Part shown: positions 62,571-64,000 of the stretch, in pieces | Numbering within the stretch: position 1 is the stretch's first letter | Layout of the letters: every line of letters starts with the position of its first letter | Assembly: GCA_916610825.1 (NCBI GenBank) | Contig: OU744448.1 | Coordinates: 682,001 to 746,000 of the forward strand | Reading direction: 5' to 3' | Source: Haliclystus octoradiatus | Taxonomy: Eukaryota > Cnidaria > Staurozoa > Stauromedusae > Haliclystidae | Length of the DNA stretch: 64,000 nucleotides | The notes under the pieces: generated by a model | Told to the model about the DNA's origin: nothing | Seen by the model: the letters and a program-made list of their open reading frames with translations, nothing else | Database searches by the model: none | Translations under genes and position numbers: made by a program

Positions 62571-64000
62571 TCAACAACACAAAAGCGAGCACAAAATAGT
62601 ATCTTTGGTTGTCAATAGCTTCTTTCAAAACCCTCACTTTGTAAGAAATATACATAGGAACCGTTGGCCAGTGTTTCCGCTTTTCCATAGACACAGTGTG
62701 ATATATCATATAACACACCTGTCACCGCGATATTTAATTAATTGCGATGGAAACACACTTATGGAACTGTGTGTCGTATATTTCACTCCAATAATTGTAA
62801 GTTGTAACTATTTTAATTTTACGGTAAATATATAGCCATTGTAAATTAGTATGTATTTTTATTCGTCAATCAAAACATTGGCTTGCAAATACAGGGAAGG
62901 TTCAAAGCTTCATACTCTATATAGTAAAAACAAGTTATAATTAAAAACTAGCTGTTATCATAATTACATGAAGTACTTAAAAAGAACGTTTGATAATATT
63001 GCTATACGGATTAATTTGGTGTCTTATTTTGTTCAAAACACACCCATTAGAGGCCACGCAATTTTGTGACTGTACAATTTCGACAGCCTCTTTCCTATGT
63101 GTTTGGTTCTGTCAGTTAAACATTTACCAAGGATAGCTGAATGTTTTGAGAAGTAAAATTCAAACCTGCCAGCAATGATCGAACCTGTAAAGAACAAACC
63201 GTTATGCACTGGGTTGATTCAATAGAAAGTAAGACTATTCAAGACTGACTCATACATCCCATCGCATCGCATTTTATTTTTCTTTCTGATCAGCTAATAT
63301 TTGTTTATTGGACGGTGTGTCACCCCTGAAAAATTGATAGTTACATCTAAAGAAAACTAACATTTGATCATTATGTAAATATTGGCACACGATATATGGA
63401 AACACGATAGAGCCTGTACAACCATTCCTATTAATGTGACTGTCTATGCTACTACTACTAAGTACTGTCAACTGGCTCAGCTTTGACTTTATCTAAAACA
63501 TCAAATGAGTACCATCTTCTGATGGCGGATGGAATGGTCCAGAGGGAATCGCATTGTGAGTAGCTGCGGCGCATCGTTGCGCATTGACAATCGAGACCTA
63601 TCTGCCATGAAATCTGTTGAAATTGATCTGCAGTGTCGCGGCTGAGATCAACAAAGAGCGTTTAAAATCATTGCTCTCAGCGAAAAAAGCCACTCATCTA
63701 GAAATAGAGGAGAGGCACGGGTGCCTTCGGTAGGGCGACACCGTCTACATTACTTACATTACTTACAAGTAGAAGTAGTACTAATGAGAAATAAGTACAA
63801 GTAGCGTTGTTACTTTTGTAACTTTTTACTACTACTTTGTAAATGTTAGAGTTCGCGTTTGCGGCCTGTTACGGGCAGTGTCGCTCCGGTTTCGAAATTA
63901 ACTTATAATTTTAATCAAAACATGGATACTTTTGTTTTAAAATTCATAGCTAGGTAGCTCAGTTATCTTATATAAGAGAAGAGATATCGCTTATTGATAT
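62571..64000. other. Intergenic, downstream of GPCR 2
   Basis: Nothing recognised except the SINE at 63467-63771. The final 230 bases begin with TACTT/AAGTA-rich sequence resembling the edge of another repeat. Confidence 0.45.
63467..63771 (+). mobile_element. SINE family A, 5'-truncated
   Basis: Lacks the tRNA head; begins in the TCAACTGGCTCAGCTTTGAC region and runs to GGTGCCTTCGGTAGGGCGAC and TACATTACTTAC. It is very close in sequence to the 50183 copy, so the family was probably active recently. Confidence 0.88.

Overview
The window is a piece of an animal nuclear genome. It is AT-rich, every gene but two is split by GT-AG introns, intergenic DNA is long, and repeats are dense: tRNA-derived SINEs, MITEs, a DIRS retrotransposon, Penelope-like fragments and long ATT or ATTT microsatellites. 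Gene content (GCNA with an HMG-like tail, COQ2, TDRD3-like, CFAP97, TOMM5, DIS3) fits a metazoan. Repeat types and the orphan GPCR pair suggest a marine invertebrate, possibly a deuterostome, but the sequence alone does not fix the phylum.

Layout. 113-7473 (+): 3' part of GCNA, the germ-cell SprT-type protease, with intron-borne repeats. 9208-10959 (-): a three-exon tryptophanase/beta-eliminating lyase, a family typical of bacteria. 15587-21318 (+): COQ2 in six exons. 22255-23012 (+): a predicted five-exon gene of unknown function. 24213-28746: a DIRS element with gag-like, RT/RNase H and tyrosine recombinase ORFs between identical 51-bp inverted ends, next to a foldback made from a sister element. 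30051-37814 (-): a TDRD3-like gene without visible UBA or Tudor domain, carrying an inverted pair of Penelope-like fragments in an intron. 38561-39905 (+): CFAP97. 40199-40484 (+): a 51-residue TOMM5, convergent with DIS3. 40791-57115 (-): DIS3/RRP44 in 26 coding exons, whose introns hold MITEs, SINEs, a copied piece of COQ2 exon 5, a non-LTR RT fragment and a 992-bp hAT-like element. 58168-59232 and 61506-62570 (+): two intronless paralogous class A GPCRs of 354 residues each.

The cellular genes are housekeeping or germline/ciliary and do not form one pathway: ubiquinone synthesis (COQ2), mitochondrial import (TOMM5), RNA decay (DIS3), RNA/topoisomerase scaffold (TDRD3-like), cilia (CFAP97), germline DNA-protein crosslink repair (GCNA). 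The standout is the intron-bearing tryptophanase gene, a candidate horizontal transfer with all signature residues intact. Second are the TDRD3-like protein stripped of its reader domains and the layered mobile-element record: shared TIR families, target-site duplications and a palindromic TTCATGAA motif that recurs from intronic satellite to MITEs.

Exon boundaries were derived by hand from splice signals, frame continuity and remembered family alignments; no alignment or database search was run.
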